64,000 nucleotides of DNA from Macrococcoides canis (GCF_002119805.1 NZ_CP021059.1:310001-374000); one strand, 5' to 3'. Shown: positions 1 through 12,508, numbered from the stretch's first letter. Translations and numbers: made by a program. The notes: generated by a model from the sequence alone, not told the origin.

Positions 1-1
1 C

Positions 2-172
<171 letters not shown>

Positions 173-179
173 TCTCTAA

Positions 180-386
<207 letters not shown>

Positions 387-415
387 AATTCAAACCTGAA
401 AGGAGGATATTTTAA

Positions 416-814
416 ATGACTATGTCAGATCCAATCGCAGATATGCTAACTCGCGTACGTAACGCAAACATGGTACGTCACGAGAAATTAGAATTACCTG
501 CATCAAACATTAAAAAAGAAATCGCTGAAATCCTTAAACGTGAAGGATTTGTAAAAAGTGTTGAATATATCGAAGATGACAAACAAGGTGTTATCCGTAT
601 GTTCTTAAAATACGGTGCTAACAACGAACGTGTTATCACTGGTTTAAAACGTATCTCAAAACCTGGTTTACGTGTTTACGCTAAAGCTGATGAATTACCA
701 AAAGTTTTAAACGGCTTAGGTATCGCATTAGTTTCAACTTCTGAAGGTGTATTAACTGATAAAGAAGCGCGTCAACGTAACATTGGTGGAGAAGTATTAG
801 CTTACATCTGGTAA
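416..814 (+). CDS. rpsH: 30S ribosomal protein S8
   Basis: 132 residues beginning [18 protein letters not shown], the diagnostic S8 N-terminus, and ending with the conserved [10 protein letters not shown]8 binds 16S rRNA helix 21 and, in some bacteria, represses the spc operon. An AAAGGAGG site precedes the start at 416. A second ATG at 422 is too close to change the product. Normal full length. Confidence 0.98.
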   Translation: MTMSDPIADMLTRVRNANMVRHEKLELPASNIKKEIAEILKREGFVKSVEYIEDDKQGVIRMFLKYGANNERVITGLKRISKPGLRVYAKADELPKVLNGLGIALVSTSEGVLTDKEARQRNIGGEVLAYIW

Positions 815-843
815 GAATTAATTAAAGAAGGAGGTGCCGACAA

Positions 844-1380
844 ATGAGTCGTGTTGGTAAAAAGATTATTGACATCCCAAGTGGTGTTGAAATTAAAATC
901 GACGGTAATACTGTTACAGTTAAAGGACCTAAAGGTGAATTAACGCGTACATTTAACGAAGAAATGACATTTAAATTAGAAGACAATACTTTAGAAGTAG
1001 TTCGTCCATCTGATTCTAAAGCTCATAAAACAATCCACGGAACTACTCGTGCTTTAATCGCAAACATGGTTGAAGGTGTTTCTAAAGGATTCGAAAAGAA
1101 CTTAGAATTAATCGGGGTTGGTTACCGTGCACAAATGCAAGGTAAAAACTTAATCCTTAACGTTGGATACTCTCATCCTATCGAAATCGTGGCTGAAGAA
1201 GGCATTACTTTATCAGTAGATAAAAACACGAAAGTAAAAGTTGAAGGTATTTCTAAAGAACGTGTTGGAGCAATTGCTTCAAACATCCGTGCTACTCGTC
1301 CACCAGAGCCTTACAAAGGTAAAGGGGTTCGTTACGAAGGCGAATATGTTCGTCGTAAAGAAGGTAAAACTGGTAAGTAA
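844..1380 (+). CDS. rplF: 50S ribosomal protein L6
   Basis: 178 residues with the MSRVGKK start and the [20 protein letters not shown] end typical of L6. The protein has two similar alpha/beta domains that bind 23S rRNA near the factor-binding centre. An AAGGAGGTG site precedes it. Full length and in standard spc operon position. Confidence 0.98.
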   Translation: MSRVGKKIIDIPSGVEIKIDGNTVTVKGPKGELTRTFNEEMTFKLEDNTLEVVRPSDSKAHKTIHGTTRALIANMVEGVSKGFEKNLELIGVGYRAQMQGKNLILNVGYSHPIEIVAEEGITLSVDKNTKVKVEGISKERVGAIASNIRATRPPEPYKGKGVRYEGEYVRRKEGKTGK

Positions 1381-1407
1381 TCTCTAAAATAGGAAAGGAG
1401 AATATTC

Positions 1408-1770
1408 ATGATCACTAAAATCGATAAGAATAAAGTGCGTATGAAAAGACACGCTCGTGTACGTAGCAGATTAGCTGGAACTACTGAGCGTCCACGTTTA
1501 AACGTATATCGTTCAAACAAACACATCTATGCACAAGTGATTGATGACGTTAAAGGTGTTACTTTAGCTCAAGCATCAACACAAGATAAAAACTTAGGAC
1601 TTGAAACAACTTCTAACGTAGAAGCTGCAGCTAAAGTTGGCGAAGCAGTAGCAAAATTAGCAGTTGAAAAAGGCGTTAAAGCAGTTGTATTCGACCGTGG
1701 AGGATACTTATTCCATGGACGTGTAAAAGCATTAGCTGATGCAGCTCGTGAAAACGGTCTAGAATTTTAA
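1408..1770 (+). CDS. rplR: 50S ribosomal protein L18
   Basis: 120 residues. The basic N-terminus ([15 protein letters not shown]) and the core motifs ([32 protein letters not shown]) are those of L18, which together with L5 binds 5S rRNA. Full length. A strong AAAGGAG site lies upstream and spacing to rplF is 27 bp. Confidence 0.98.
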   Translation: MITKIDKNKVRMKRHARVRSRLAGTTERPRLNVYRSNKHIYAQVIDDVKGVTLAQASTQDKNLGLETTSNVEAAAKVGEAVAKLAVEKGVKAVVFDRGGYLFHGRVKALADAARENGLEF

Positions 1771-1788
1771 TAAAAGGAGGAACTCTTA

Positions 1789-2286
1789 ATGCGTCGTGAA
1801 AAAGAAGTTAAAGAATTTGAAGAACGCGTAGTAACGATCAACCGTGTATCTAAAGTTGTTAAGGGTGGACGTCGTATGCGTTTCACTGCTTTAGTTGTTG
1901 TCGGTGACAAAAATGGTCGCGTTGGTTTCGGTACTGGTAAAGCTCAAGAAGTACCAGAAGCGATTAAAAAAGCAATCGAAGATGCTAAGAAAAACTTAAT
2001 CACTGTTCCTCGTGTGAAAGGTACTACACCTCACGAAGTTACAGGAAGATTCGGTGCAGGAAGCGTATTAATTAAACCAGCAGCACCTGGTACAGGGGTT
2101 ATCGCTGGTGGACCAGTCCGTGCCGTGTTAGAATTAGCAGGTATTACTGACATCCTTTCTAAATCTTTAGGATCTAACACTCCAATCAACATGGTTCGCG
2201 CTACTGTTGAAGGTTTAAAAGAACTTAAAGTTGCTGAAGATGTTGCAAAATTACGTGGTAAATCAGTCGAAGAATTATACAATTAA
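1789..2286 (+). CDS. rpsE: 30S ribosomal protein S5
   Basis: 165 residues with an N-terminal double-stranded RNA-binding domain ([32 protein letters not shown]) and the C-terminal S5 fold ([17 protein letters not shown]). S5 contributes to decoding fidelity and is the classical site of spectinomycin resistance. The segment [10 protein letters not shown] in the spectinomycin-binding loop looks wild type. AAAGGAGG precedes the ATG. Confidence 0.98.
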   Translation: MRREKEVKEFEERVVTINRVSKVVKGGRRMRFTALVVVGDKNGRVGFGTGKAQEVPEAIKKAIEDAKKNLITVPRVKGTTPHEVTGRFGAGSVLIKPAAPGTGVIAGGPVRAVLELAGITDILSKSLGSNTPINMVRATVEGLKELKVAEDVAKLRGKSVEELYN

Positions 2287-2300
2287 GGAGGGCATTCAAT

Positions 2301-2480
2301 ATGGCTAAAATTAAAATTACCCTCACTCGTAGTATCATCGGTCGTCCTGAGACACAACGTAAAACTGTTAAAGCTCTTGGTTTAACTAAGATGCATTCAT
2401 CAGTAGAAGTTGAAGACAACCCTGCGATTCGTGGGCAAATTAACAAAGTAAGTCACTTAGTGACAGTAACAGAAGCATAA
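2301..2480 (+). CDS. rpmD: 50S ribosomal protein L30
   Basis: A 59-codon gene running from ATG at 2301 to TAA at 2478. The product starts [11 protein letters not shown], contains [15 protein letters not shown], and ends [10 protein letters not shown], all typical of bacterial L30. It has a ribosome binding site AAGGAGGG and sits between rpsE and rplO, as in Bacillus and Staphylococcus. Confidence 0.97.
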   Translation: MAKIKITLTRSIIGRPETQRKTVKALGLTKMHSSVEVEDNPAIRGQINKVSHLVTVTEA

Positions 2481-2509
2481 TATAATAATCAATATAAGGA
2501 GGTGCCGAA

Positions 2510-2949
2510 ATGAAATTACATGAAATGAAACCAGTTGAAGGTGCTCGTAAAGAACGCAACCGTGTTGGTCGTGGTATGGCTTCAGGTAACGGTAAAACAA
2601 GTGGACGTGGACACAAAGGGCAAAAAGCTCGTTCAGGTGGAGGTGTACGCTTAGGTTTTGAAGGTGGACAATTACCTTTATTCCGTCGTTTACCTAAACG
2701 TGGATTCACTAACATCAACCGTAAAGACTATGCGATTGTTAACTTAGACCAATTAAATCGTTTCGAAGATGGTACAGAGATTACTCCAGCATTATTAATT
2801 GAAACAGGTGTTGTTTCTAACGAAAAATCTGGAATTAAAGTATTAGGAAATGGTGAATTATCTAAGAAATTAACAGTAAAAGCTCATAAATTCTCAGCTT
2901 CAGCTAAAGAAGCAATCGAAGGTAAGGGCGGAACAACTGAGGTGATCTA

Positions 2950-2950
<1 letters not shown>
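2510..2950 (+). CDS. rplO: 50S ribosomal protein L15
   Basis: 146 residues. The glycine- and basic-rich N-terminus ([20 protein letters not shown]) and the globular C-terminal part ([20 protein letters not shown]) define L15, a late-assembling large subunit protein. Its stop codon TAA shares one base with the ATG of secY, so translation is probably coupled. Confidence 0.98.
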
Positions 2951-4904
<1,954 letters not shown>

Positions 4905-4943
4905 TCGTTTACCTAGAATTCACCTCTTTGGTGAGATACAAAC

Positions 4944-5240
4944 GTGGATGTGATCAGTTTGAATCAAGCGAACATTGGTCAAATTGTCACGATGACTCGT
5001 GGCAAAGACGAAGGACTACATGGAGTAATTATTTCTATTATTGATCAACGATTTGTACTTGTTGCAGATGGAGATAAACGGAAGATGAAACATCCTAAGA
5101 AAAAGAACCTGTCGCATTTAATACTAAGTGATGTTATCTCACCTGAAATTAAATCGAGTATTTCTGAAACAGGTTTTGTAACAGACGCTAAATTACGTTA
5201 CGTTTTGCAAAAATATACCGCTCGAATTTCGGAATCTTGA
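4944..5240 (+). CDS. KOW-domain RNA-binding protein (L14e/YbzG-like)
   Basis: 98 residues. An N-terminal KOW-type segment ([22 protein letters not shown]) suggests RNA binding. Genes like this commonly sit between adk or map and infA in Firmicutes. Its exact role is not established. The start is GTG at 4944, with GGTGAG upstream; an in-frame GTG at 4950 is a second possibility. The methionine aminopeptidase gene map, often found at this point in Bacillus, is absent here, as in staphylococci. Confidence 0.8.
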
Positions 5241-5260
5241 TAAAAAGGGGGAATTTGATA

Positions 5261-5479
5261 ATGGCTAAACAAGATGTAATTGAATTAGAAGGTACTGTAC
5301 TTGATACTTTACCAAATGCAATGTTTAAAGTAGAATTAGAAAATGGTCATGAGATCTTAGCGCATGTTAGCGGTAAAATTCGTATGAACTATATCCGTAT
5401 TCTACCTGGCGACAAAGTAACAGTAGAAATGAGTCCTTACGATTTAACTCGTGGACGCATTACGTATCGTTATAAATAA
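5261..5479 (+). CDS. infA: Translation initiation factor IF-1
   Basis: 72 residues starting [13 protein letters not shown] and ending RGRITYRYK, the complete S1-like OB fold of IF-1, which binds the A site of the 30S subunit during initiation. The start at 5261 follows AAAGGGGG; the longer reading from 5237 would overlap the previous gene and lacks similarity to the family. Confidence 0.98.
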
Positions 5480-5502
5480 TAAGAACTCCAATATTAAATT
5501 AG

Positions 5503-5628
<126 letters not shown>

Positions 5629-5647
5629 GAAAATGGAGGTGTAATAA

Positions 5648-6013
5648 ATGGCACGTATCGCAGGTGTAGACGTACCACGTGAGAAACGCGTAGTTATCGC
5701 ATTAACTTACATTTATGGTATTGGTAGAACTTCGGCACAAAAAATTCTAGCAGAAGCTAACGTTTCTGAAGATACTCGTGTGCGCGATTTAACAGAAGAC
5801 GAGTTAGGTAGAATCCGTGAAATCGTTGATGGTTACAAAGTAGAAGGGGATCTTCGTCGTGAAGTGAACTTAAACATCAAACGTTTAATGGAGATTGCAT
5901 CATATAGAGGTATCCGTCACCGTCGTGGTTTACCAACACGTGGGCAAAATACTAAAAACAATGCACGTACTCGTAAAGGTCCAGTTAAGACTGTAGCTAA
6001 CAAGAAGAAATAA
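5648..6013 (+). CDS. rpsM: 30S ribosomal protein S13
   Basis: 121 residues starting [15 protein letters not shown] and ending in the basic tail with [21 protein letters not shown]13 contacts the P-site tRNA and the large subunit from the 30S head. Full length, with GGAGGTG upstream. Confidence 0.98.
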   Translation: MARIAGVDVPREKRVVIALTYIYGIGRTSAQKILAEANVSEDTRVRDLTEDELGRIREIVDGYKVEGDLRREVNLNIKRLMEIASYRGIRHRRGLPTRGQNTKNNARTRKGPVKTVANKKK

Positions 6014-6033
6014 TAAGTAAAGGAGTGAGCTAA

Positions 6034-6423
6034 ATGGCACGTAAACAAGTATCACGTAAGCGTAGAGTGAAAAAGAATATTGAAAACGGTGTTGCACACA
6101 TCCGTTCAACATTCAACAATACAATCGTAACAATTACTGATGAATTCGGTAATGCTTTATCATGGTCATCTGCTGGTGCGTTAGGTTTCAGAGGTTCTCG
6201 TAAATCTACACCATTCGCAGCTCAAATGGCTTCAGAAACTGCTTCTAAAGCAGCTATGGAACATGGCTTAAAAACTGTAGAAGTAACTGTTAAAGGACCT
6301 GGTCAAGGTCGTGAAGCAGCGATTCGTGCGTTACAATCAGCTGGTTTAGAAATTACAGCGATTAAAGACGTTACTCCAGTTCCACATAACGGTTGTCGTC
6401 CACCAAAACGTCGTCGCGTATAA
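6034..6423 (+). CDS. rpsK: 30S ribosomal protein S11
   Basis: 129 residues. Core motifs [35 protein letters not shown] and the C-terminal [15 protein letters not shown] are those of S11, which lines the platform of the 30S subunit. AAAGGAG precedes the start. Full length. Confidence 0.98.
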   Translation: MARKQVSRKRRVKKNIENGVAHIRSTFNNTIVTITDEFGNALSWSSAGALGFRGSRKSTPFAAQMASETASKAAMEHGLKTVEVTVKGPGQGREAAIRALQSAGLEITAIKDVTPVPHNGCRPPKRRRV

Positions 6424-6424
6424 T

Positions 6425-6453
6425 TTTCAATTAGTATCAAAGACACTTATAAT
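6425..6453 (+). promoter_or_regulatory. possible internal promoter before rpoA
   Basis: The 80-bp rpsK-rpoA gap contains TATAAT at 6448-6453. The -35 position 17 bp upstream (TTTCAA) is poor, so this is only a weak candidate for extra rpoA transcription. Confidence 0.25.
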
Positions 6454-6503
6454 AGTATTTAGAACTAAAAAAATTATTCGACGTTGTTGAAGGAGGATAT
6501 ATA

Positions 6504-7448
6504 ATGATTGAAATCGAAAAACCTAGAATTGAGACAGTAGAAATTAGTGAAGATTCTAAATTCGGTAAATTCGTAGTTGAACCGTTAGAACGTGGTTATG
6601 GTACAACATTAGGAAACTCCTTACGTCGTATCCTATTATCTTCATTACCAGGTGCGGCTGTTAAGAACATTGAAATCGAAGGCGTATTACATGAATTCTC
6701 AACGGTTGAAAACGTTGTAGAAGATGTTACATCAATTATCATGAACATTAAGAAGCTAGCGCTTAAAATCTACTCTGATGAAGATAAAACGTTAGAAATC
6801 GATGTTAAAGATGAAGGTGTCGTTACTGCTAAAGATATCATGCACGACAGCGATGTTGAGATTTTAAATCCTGATTTAAAGATCGCAACTGTATCTAAAG
6901 GTGGACACTTAAAAATGCGTTTAATTGCAAATGCAGGACGCGGTTACACTTTAGCTGAAGATAATAATACAAGTGATTTACCAATTGGGGTTATTCCAGT
7001 TGATTCAATCTACACACCAGTTGAACGTGTAAACTACCAAGTAGAGAATACACGTGTAGGTCAAAGTACTAACTTTGATAAATTAACTTTAGATGTATGG
7101 ACTGACGGATCATTAACACCACAAGAAGCAATTTCTTTAGGTGCTAAGATTATGACAGAACATTTAAATATCTTCGTTGATTTAACTGATGAAGCACAAA
7201 ATGCTGAAATCATGATTGAAAAAGAAGAAGATCACAAAGAAAAAGTTCTAGAGATGTCTATAGAAGAACTTGATTTATCAGTTCGTTCTTATAACTGTCT
7301 GAAACGTGCAGGTATTAATTCTGTTCAGGAATTAGCTGACAAATCAGAAGCTGATATGATGAAAGTTCGTAACTTAGGACGCAAGTCTTTAGAAGAAGTT
7401 AAGTTCAAATTAGAAGACTTAGGTCTTGGATTAAGAAAAGAAGACTAG
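6504..7448 (+). CDS. rpoA: DNA-directed RNA polymerase alpha subunit
   Basis: 314 residues with the N-terminal assembly domain ([23 protein letters not shown]) and the C-terminal DNA-binding domain after an acidic linker ([43 protein letters not shown]). The C-terminal domain binds UP elements and activators. AGGAGG precedes the ATG. Full length, in normal alpha-operon order before rplQ. Confidence 0.98.
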   Translation: MIEIEKPRIETVEISEDSKFGKFVVEPLERGYGTTLGNSLRRILLSSLPGAAVKNIEIEGVLHEFSTVENVVEDVTSIIMNIKKLALKIYSDEDKTLEIDVKDEGVVTAKDIMHDSDVEILNPDLKIATVSKGGHLKMRLIANAGRGYTLAEDNNTSDLPIGVIPVDSIYTPVERVNYQVENTRVGQSTNFDKLTLDVWTDGSLTPQEAISLGAKIMTEHLNIFVDLTDEAQNAEIMIEKEEDHKEKVLEMSIEELDLSVRSYNCLKRAGINSVQELADKSEADMMKVRNLGRKSLEEVKFKLEDLGLGLRKED

Positions 7449-7467
7449 TTAAAGGAGGTTACGATTC

Positions 7468-7836
7468 ATGGGTTACAGAAAATTAGGACGTACGTCTGAT
7501 CAACGTAAAGCGATGTTACGCGACTTAGCAACTTCTCTAATCGTTAACGAGCGTATCGAAACGACTGAAGCGCGTGCGAAAGAATTACGTAAAATCGTAG
7601 AAAAATTAATTACATTAGGTAAACGTGGAGATTTACATGCGCGTCGTCAAGCAGCTACTGTATTACGTCGTGTTGAAATCTTAAACGAAGATGAAACTAC
7701 ACAATTCGCAATTCAAAAATTATTCACTGATATCGCGCCACGTTACACTGAGCGTCAAGGTGGATACACTAGAACTATGAAAGTTGGACCACGTCGTGGA
7801 GACGGTTCAGAGATGGTAATCATCGAATTAGTTTAA
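7468..7836 (+). CDS. rplQ: 50S ribosomal protein L17
   Basis: 122 residues beginning [20 protein letters not shown], the highly conserved L17 start, and ending [13 protein letters not shown]17 lies near the peptide exit tunnel. The gene follows rpoA by 19 bp with AAAGGAGG and is the last gene of the ribosomal transcription unit. Confidence 0.98.
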
Positions 7837-7899
7837 TCAGTAAATTATCAAGAATATGGATTCACTTATCTTACACATACACACACACTTTAAGCAAAT

Positions 7900-8045
7900 G
7901 AGTGCAACGATAATGTTTGCCACACACAGATATTGTCTAGCTCAGAGTAGCCTGCCAAATTGAATAACCACATGCGTGAACTCAACTGGCAGGGTGCGCG
8001 CTTTTTTTCATTAAACCTGGCATCCCGGGTTTTTTGTTTTATATA
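7900..8045 (+). other. structured rplQ-ecfA1 intergenic region
   Basis: The 293-bp gap between rplQ and ecfA1 has no gene. It contains a CA-rich run, then an outer stem CTGCCA (7952-7957) with TGGCAG (7987-7992) that continues inward through TTGA/TCAA, a GTGCGCGC run before seven T, and a second short stem with T tail at 8013-8040. It could be a 3' UTR element of rplQ comparable in position to the L17 downstream element described in lactic acid bacteria, or simply tandem terminators. Confidence 0.45.
8013..8040 (+). terminator. intrinsic terminator after rplQ
   Basis: AAACCTGG and CCCGGGTTT pair over a three-base loop and are followed by a run of T. It closes the ribosomal operon before the ecf genes. 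Confidence 0.7.
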
Positions 8046-8129
8046 ACTATTTTTTGTGTTAAATGTCTGATGGATGTTTAACAGAGAATATAGCATGTTA
8101 TACTAATGAAAAAGATTTGAGGTGACAAA

Positions 8130-8927
8130 ATGCAACCCGCAATTGTAGTAAAACATTTATCATATCAGTATGATGAGGGACCACAAGTATTGAACGATGT
8201 GTCATTTACAATTGAACATGGAGAGTGGATTTCTATCGTAGGACATAATGGATCCGGAAAATCTACGCTACTCAAGCTTATGGGTGCAATTATTCCTGTC
8301 ACTGATGGTGAAGTGCATATTGATGGCATTCGTGTTACAGAAGATACGTTTAGTGACGTTCATGAAAAGGTTGGAATCGTATTTCAAAATCCAGATAATC
8401 AATTTGTTGGCGCAACAGTTGAAGATGACGTTGCGTTTGGACTTGAGAACTATGGTATTTCTTATGATGAAATGCATAGAAGCGTTCTTGATGCATTAAA
8501 TGATGTTGATATGGGTGCTTATTTGACACACGAACCGCATCACTTATCTGGTGGACAGAAACAGCGTGTTGCAATTGCAGGTGTTATTGCATTGAGTCCG
8601 AATATCATTATATTAGATGAAGCGACAAGTATGCTTGATCCTGAAGGAAGAATAGAAATACTCGATGTGATTCGTAAGTTACAGCGTGAGAAGCACTTAA
8701 CAGTTATACATATTACGCATCATCTAGAAGAAACACTTGAGAGCAATCGAATATTTGTGATGAATAAAGGTGAACTTATTTTATGTGGTACACCTGAAGA
8801 AATATATACCCATAGTGAGACTTTAATAACTATTGGTCTTGATCTGCCATTTGAGATGAAACTGAATCGTTTAATCTTTAATGAAGATGCATTTGTTACA
8901 GAAATGGAGCTGCTGAATAAACTATGA
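8130..8927 (+). CDS. ecfA1: ECF transporter energy-coupling ATPase EcfA1
   Basis: 265 residues of an ABC ATPase. Walker A GHNGSGKST is at residues 38-46, the signature LSGGQKQR follows, and Walker B ends in ILDEATSMLD. In energy-coupling factor transporters this subunit pairs with EcfA2 and EcfT to drive several vitamin-binding S components. The gene overlaps ecfA2 by 4 bp. Location after rplQ is conserved in Firmicutes. Confidence 0.96.
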   Translation: MQPAIVVKHLSYQYDEGPQVLNDVSFTIEHGEWISIVGHNGSGKSTLLKLMGAIIPVTDGEVHIDGIRVTEDTFSDVHEKVGIVFQNPDNQFVGATVEDDVAFGLENYGISYDEMHRSVLDALNDVDMGAYLTHEPHHLSGGQKQRVAIAGVIALSPNIIILDEATSMLDPEGRIEILDVIRKLQREKHLTVIHITHHLEETLESNRIFVMNKGELILCGTPEEIYTHSETLITIGLDLPFEMKLNRLIFNEDAFVTEMELLNKL

Positions 8928-9781
8928 CGATTACATTAAATAACTTAGGCTATTATTATTCAAAAGGCACTCCATTTGAAGTGCGTGCACTTTATAATAT
9001 CGATATGCAAATTGATTCGCATCTGTTTTATGGCATAATCGGCCACACAGGCTCTGGAAAGTCGACTGTCATTCAGCATTTCAATGCACTCGTTAAGCCG
9101 ACAGAAGGTAGTATAACGATTGATGGGTTAACAATTACGGATAAAACGAAGAATAAATATTTAAAACCAATTCGCAAAAAAGTAGGAATGGTCTTTCAAT
9201 TTGCAGAACAGCAATTATTTGAAGAAACTGTGCTGAAAGATATTATGTTTGGACCACTCAATTACGGAGTAGCGCCAGAAGACGCTAAAAGGCGTGCCTA
9301 CGAGCTTGTTAACCAGTTTGGTATGGATGAATCGATATTAGAAAAAAGTCCGTTTGAGCTCTCCGGAGGGCAAATGAGACGTGTTGCAATCATGGGTGTG
9401 CTTGCGATGGATCCGGAAGTACTGATTCTTGATGAGCCTACTGCAGGACTCGACCCGAAAGGACAGCAAGAAATTATGGATATGTTTCATAAATTACAGC
9501 GTGAGTTGAATATCACGGTTATCCTTGTAACGCATCAAATGGAGCAGGCAGCGCGATGTGACCATCTGTTTGTCATGCATCAAGGCACAGTTGTAGATGA
9601 AGGGACACCTGAATCAATATTCAGTAAGGACTTATCACATTATGATATCCATCCGCCACATATCGTAACACTGCAACGACAAGTTGAAGCGAAACATCAT
9701 ATTAAATTTCCGAAGCTTGCACTCAGCTTAGAAGCATTTGCCGAGATGTATAAAGATTGGAGGAACGCCAATGCTCGATAA
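8924..9781 (+). CDS. ecfA2: ECF transporter energy-coupling ATPase EcfA2
   Basis: 285 residues. Walker A GHTGSGKST is at residues 40-48, the signature motif is LSGGQMRR, and Walker B is ILDEPTAGLDPKG. It is the second ATPase of the ECF module. Its ATG overlaps the ecfA1 stop, and its 3' end overlaps ecfT by 11 bp, so the three subunits are translationally coupled. Confidence 0.96.
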   Translation: MTITLNNLGYYYSKGTPFEVRALYNIDMQIDSHLFYGIIGHTGSGKSTVIQHFNALVKPTEGSITIDGLTITDKTKNKYLKPIRKKVGMVFQFAEQQLFEETVLKDIMFGPLNYGVAPEDAKRRAYELVNQFGMDESILEKSPFELSGGQMRRVAIMGVLAMDPEVLILDEPTAGLDPKGQQEIMDMFHKLQRELNITVILVTHQMEQAARCDHLFVMHQGTVVDEGTPESIFSKDLSHYDIHPPHIVTLQRQVEAKHHIKFPKLALSLEAFAEMYKDWRNANAR

Positions 9782-10568
9782 GATGATTCTTGGGCGCTTT
9801 GTTCCTTTACAGAGCTTCGTACATCAGCTGGACCCACGTATGAAGATGATATTTGTTTTTGCGATGATGATCCTGATTTTCCTGATGAATAACTGGCAGT
9901 CCTATGCAGTAGGCATTATCCTGATATTCATTATACTGAAGGCATCCAACTTATCATTTATATTTTTGTTCAATGGATTAAAACCGATACTATTCTTACT
10001 CATCTTCACATTACTCATGCATGTCTTCTTAACGAAAGGTGGCACAACACTCGTTGACTACGGCATCATTAATATTCAGTCACAAGGGATCATAATGGGG
10101 ATGATGATCAGTTTACGCTTTGTACTCATTATCTTCTTAACGACGATTATGACACTGACAACGAGTCCGATTGCACTTACAGATGCAATAGAATCTATCC
10201 TTAAACCATTTAAGAAGCTGAAACTCCCGGTTCATGAACTGGCACTGATGATGAGTATTGCGCTGCGCTTTATACCGACGCTTATGGACGAAACACAAAA
10301 AGTGATGAAAGCACAAATGTCACGTGGTAGTGATATGACAGCAGGAACGCTTAAAGAGCGCATTAAAGCCGTGATTCCGTTACTTGTACCACTCTTCGTG
10401 TCCGCATTCAAACGTGCGGAAGATTTAGCCATCGCAATGGAAGTGAGGGGCTATAAAGGTGATGTCGGCCGTACGAAATATCGTAAACTCGACTGGCATA
10501 TACATGACACGTTATCACTCTTAACACTCATACCGATAACGCTACTCATCCTCTATTTAAAAAATTAG
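9771..10568 (+). CDS. ecfT: ECF transporter transmembrane subunit EcfT
   Basis: 265 residues with about five or six membrane segments and the ATPase-coupling motifs in the cytoplasmic part (AQMSRGSDM and AMEVRGYKG, the two Ala-Arg-Gly-like boxes). It links S components to EcfA1/A2. The start at 9771 is set by GGAGGAAC; a longer frame from 9738 lies inside ecfA2 and has no site. Confidence 0.95.
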   Translation: MLDKMILGRFVPLQSFVHQLDPRMKMIFVFAMMILIFLMNNWQSYAVGIILIFIILKASNLSFIFLFNGLKPILFLLIFTLLMHVFLTKGGTTLVDYGIINIQSQGIIMGMMISLRFVLIIFLTTIMTLTTSPIALTDAIESILKPFKKLKLPVHELALMMSIALRFIPTLMDETQKVMKAQMSRGSDMTAGTLKERIKAVIPLLVPLFVSAFKRAEDLAIAMEVRGYKGDVGRTKYRKLDWHIHDTLSLLTLIPITLLILYLKN

Positions 10569-10577
10569 GAGCAAATT

Positions 10578-11399
10578 ATGGAACGCATATTATTACAACT
10601 ACAATATAATGGTGCAAACTTTCAAGGATTCCAGATACAAAACGAAGGACGCACCGTACAATATGAGTTAGAACGCATATTAAAACGCATGCACAAACAA
10701 TTTGTCCGAATACATCCGTCATCACGTACGGACAAAGGCGTGCATGCACTCATGCAATATGTCCACTTTGATACACCACTATCAATCCCGGAATCAAAGT
10801 GGCAGCATGCCTTTAATTCTGCATTACCCGATGACATATACATCACACATGTAACGAAAATCAGTGAACACTTTCATTCACGATATGACTGTATCGGCAA
10901 AGCATACCGCTATAAAGTGTACGTGGCACAACACCGTAACGTCATGCATACAGGACAGATCACACACATTAAGACAAAGCTCGATGTACAGAAGATGAAT
11001 ACAGCAGCACAGCACTTTCTCGGTACACACGACTTCACATCATTCTGCTCTGCAAAGACGGAAATAGAGAACAAAGAACGTACACTGTACCATTTCGAAG
11101 TGACAGAAACACGAGAGGGCTATGACTTCTACGTTATCGGAAGCGGCTTCCTCTACAATATGGTCCGCATTATGGTGCAGTACTTAATAGACGTAGGAAC
11201 AGGACAAAAAGACGGCGATGACATCCCGGAAATCATTAAAGCACAGGACAGAACGAAAGCAGGAAAGACCGCACCAGCAGAAGGACTATACCTAGAAAAA
11301 ATCTATCTCGACACTGAAACATTAAAACAAGATATACCACAAGGTACATCCATCATCCTTAAAAATCAGAAACATACAATGAATGGCACACAACTTTAA
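10578..11399 (+). CDS. truA: tRNA pseudouridine(38-40) synthase TruA
   Basis: 273 residues. The catalytic aspartate lies in SSRTDKGVHA, the conserved RTDxGVHA motif of TruA, which isomerises uridines 38-40 in the anticodon arm. Other family signatures are LQYNGANFQGFQIQ at the start and GSGFLYNMVRIMV. It follows ecfT by 9 bp and closes this operon before rplM, the standard Firmicute order. Confidence 0.96.
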   Translation: MERILLQLQYNGANFQGFQIQNEGRTVQYELERILKRMHKQFVRIHPSSRTDKGVHALMQYVHFDTPLSIPESKWQHAFNSALPDDIYITHVTKISEHFHSRYDCIGKAYRYKVYVAQHRNVMHTGQITHIKTKLDVQKMNTAAQHFLGTHDFTSFCSAKTEIENKERTLYHFEVTETREGYDFYVIGSGFLYNMVRIMVQYLIDVGTGQKDGDDIPEIIKAQDRTKAGKTAPAEGLYLEKIYLDTETLKQDIPQGTSIILKNQKHTMNGTQL

Positions 11400-11436
11400 C
11401 AAAAAGAAAATAAACACATAAATTATAGGAATACCA

Positions 11437-11464
11437 TTGACAAACACCCTCGAAATGTTATAAG
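11437..11464 (+). promoter_or_regulatory. promoter of the rplM-rpsI operon
   Basis: TTGACA at 11437-11442 and TATAAG at 11459-11464 with 16-bp spacing, directly upstream of the L13 leader. This is the first clear vegetative promoter after the ecf operon. Confidence 0.65.
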
Positions 11465-11466
11465 AT

Positions 11467-11562
11467 AAACAACGGTATTGTTTAATATCAACCACGACAA
11501 TAAGCCCCGGAAACTTATTGTGTTACAGATATATAGACAGGATTTAGAGGGAACTTTTTTTA
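11467..11562 (+). ncRNA. ribosomal protein L13 leader (L13_leader)
   Basis: The 5' UTR of rplM has the organisation of the L13 leader known from low-GC Gram-positives: a stem formed around ACAATAAG-CCCCGG-CTTATTGT (11497-11521) followed by AGGGAAC and a T run before the rplM ribosome binding site. Such leaders are thought to let L13 control its own operon. Confidence 0.7.
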
Positions 11563-11580
11563 TTTTAGGAGGAAAATATA

Positions 11581-12018
11581 ATGCGTCAAACATTCATGGC
11601 AAACGAATCAAACATTGACCGCAAATGGTACGTAATTGATGCTGAAGGTAAGACTATGGGTCGCCTTTCATCTGAAGTTGCATCAATCTTACGCGGTAAA
11701 CATAAAGTAACTTACACACCACACGTTGACTGTGGAGATCACGTGATCTTAATCAACGCTGAAAAAATTCACTTAACTGGTAACAAAGCAGCTGACAAAA
11801 TTTACTACCGTCACTCAAACCACCCAGGCGGAATCAAAGCAATCTCTGCTGGTGAATTACGCGAGAAAAACCCAGTGCGTTTAATGGAAACTTCAATCAA
11901 AGGTATGTTACCTAAAGGATCTTTAGGAGACAAAATGTTCAAGAAGTTACACGTATATGCTGGAGCTGAGCATCCACATGCAGCACAACAACCTGAAAAC
12001 TACGAGTTACGTGGTTAA
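11581..12018 (+). CDS. rplM: 50S ribosomal protein L13
   Basis: 145 residues. Motifs [40 protein letters not shown] and the C-terminal [12 protein letters not shown] identify L13, an early 50S assembly protein. AGGAGG lies upstream. It forms a two-gene operon with rpsI. Confidence 0.98.
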   Translation: MRQTFMANESNIDRKWYVIDAEGKTMGRLSSEVASILRGKHKVTYTPHVDCGDHVILINAEKIHLTGNKAADKIYYRHSNHPGGIKAISAGELREKNPVRLMETSIKGMLPKGSLGDKMFKKLHVYAGAEHPHAAQQPENYELRG

Positions 12019-12037
12019 TTAAGAGGAGGATAATACA

Positions 12038-12430
12038 TTGGCACAAGTTGAATATAAAGGCACAGGCCGTCGTAAACATTCAGTAGCACGTGTTCGTTTA
12101 ATTCCTGGTGAAGGAAACATCACTATCAATGGACGTGACGTACGTGACTACTTACCATTTGAATCATTAATTTTAGACTTAAACCAACCATTCGATATCA
12201 CTGAAACTAAAGGTAACTATGATGTTTTAGTAAACGTTAATGGTGGAGGATTAACTGGTCAAGCACAAGCAATCCGTCATGGTATTTCACGTGCTTTATT
12301 AGAAGCAGATCCTGAATACCGTGGATCATTAAAACGCGCGGGTATGTTAACACGTGACCCACGTATGAAAGAACGTAAGAAGCCAGGTCTTAAAGGCGCT
12401 CGTCGTTCACCACAGTTCTCAAAACGTTAA
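12038..12430 (+). CDS. rpsI: 30S ribosomal protein S9
   Basis: 130 residues, TTG start preceded by [24 protein letters not shown] and the C-terminal [11 protein letters not shown] tail, which reaches the P-site tRNA, are complete. The last 42 bp (12390-12431, ending just past the stop) recur exactly at 16770-16811, so the 3' end is the attachment site of a small island. Insertion leaves S9 intact. Confidence 0.98.
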   Translation: MAQVEYKGTGRRKHSVARVRLIPGEGNITINGRDVRDYLPFESLILDLNQPFDITETKGNYDVLVNVNGGGLTGQAQAIRHGISRALLEADPEYRGSLKRAGMLTRDPRMKERKKPGLKGARRSPQFSKR

Positions 12431-12431
12431 T
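12390..12431 (+). repeat. att-like core, left copy (rpsI 3' end)
   Basis: A 42-bp stretch at the end of rpsI, including the stop codon, that is identical to 16770-16811. Similarity extends on both sides, including the terminator downstream. This is the pattern left by site-specific integration into a gene end. Confidence 0.8.
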
Positions 12432-12454
12432 CGCAAGTTATATCAACGTTTACA

Positions 12455-12488
12455 GCACTCTTTGGATTATTCCAAAGAGTGCTTTTTT
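12455..12488 (+). terminator. rpsI terminator, left copy
   Basis: Perfect 12-bp stem GCACTCTTTGGA / TCCAAAGAGTGC with a four-base loop and six T. A near-identical copy lies at 16837-16870. Confidence 0.85.
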
Positions 12489-12508
12489 GCATTTTTATTG
12501 ATAGATTC

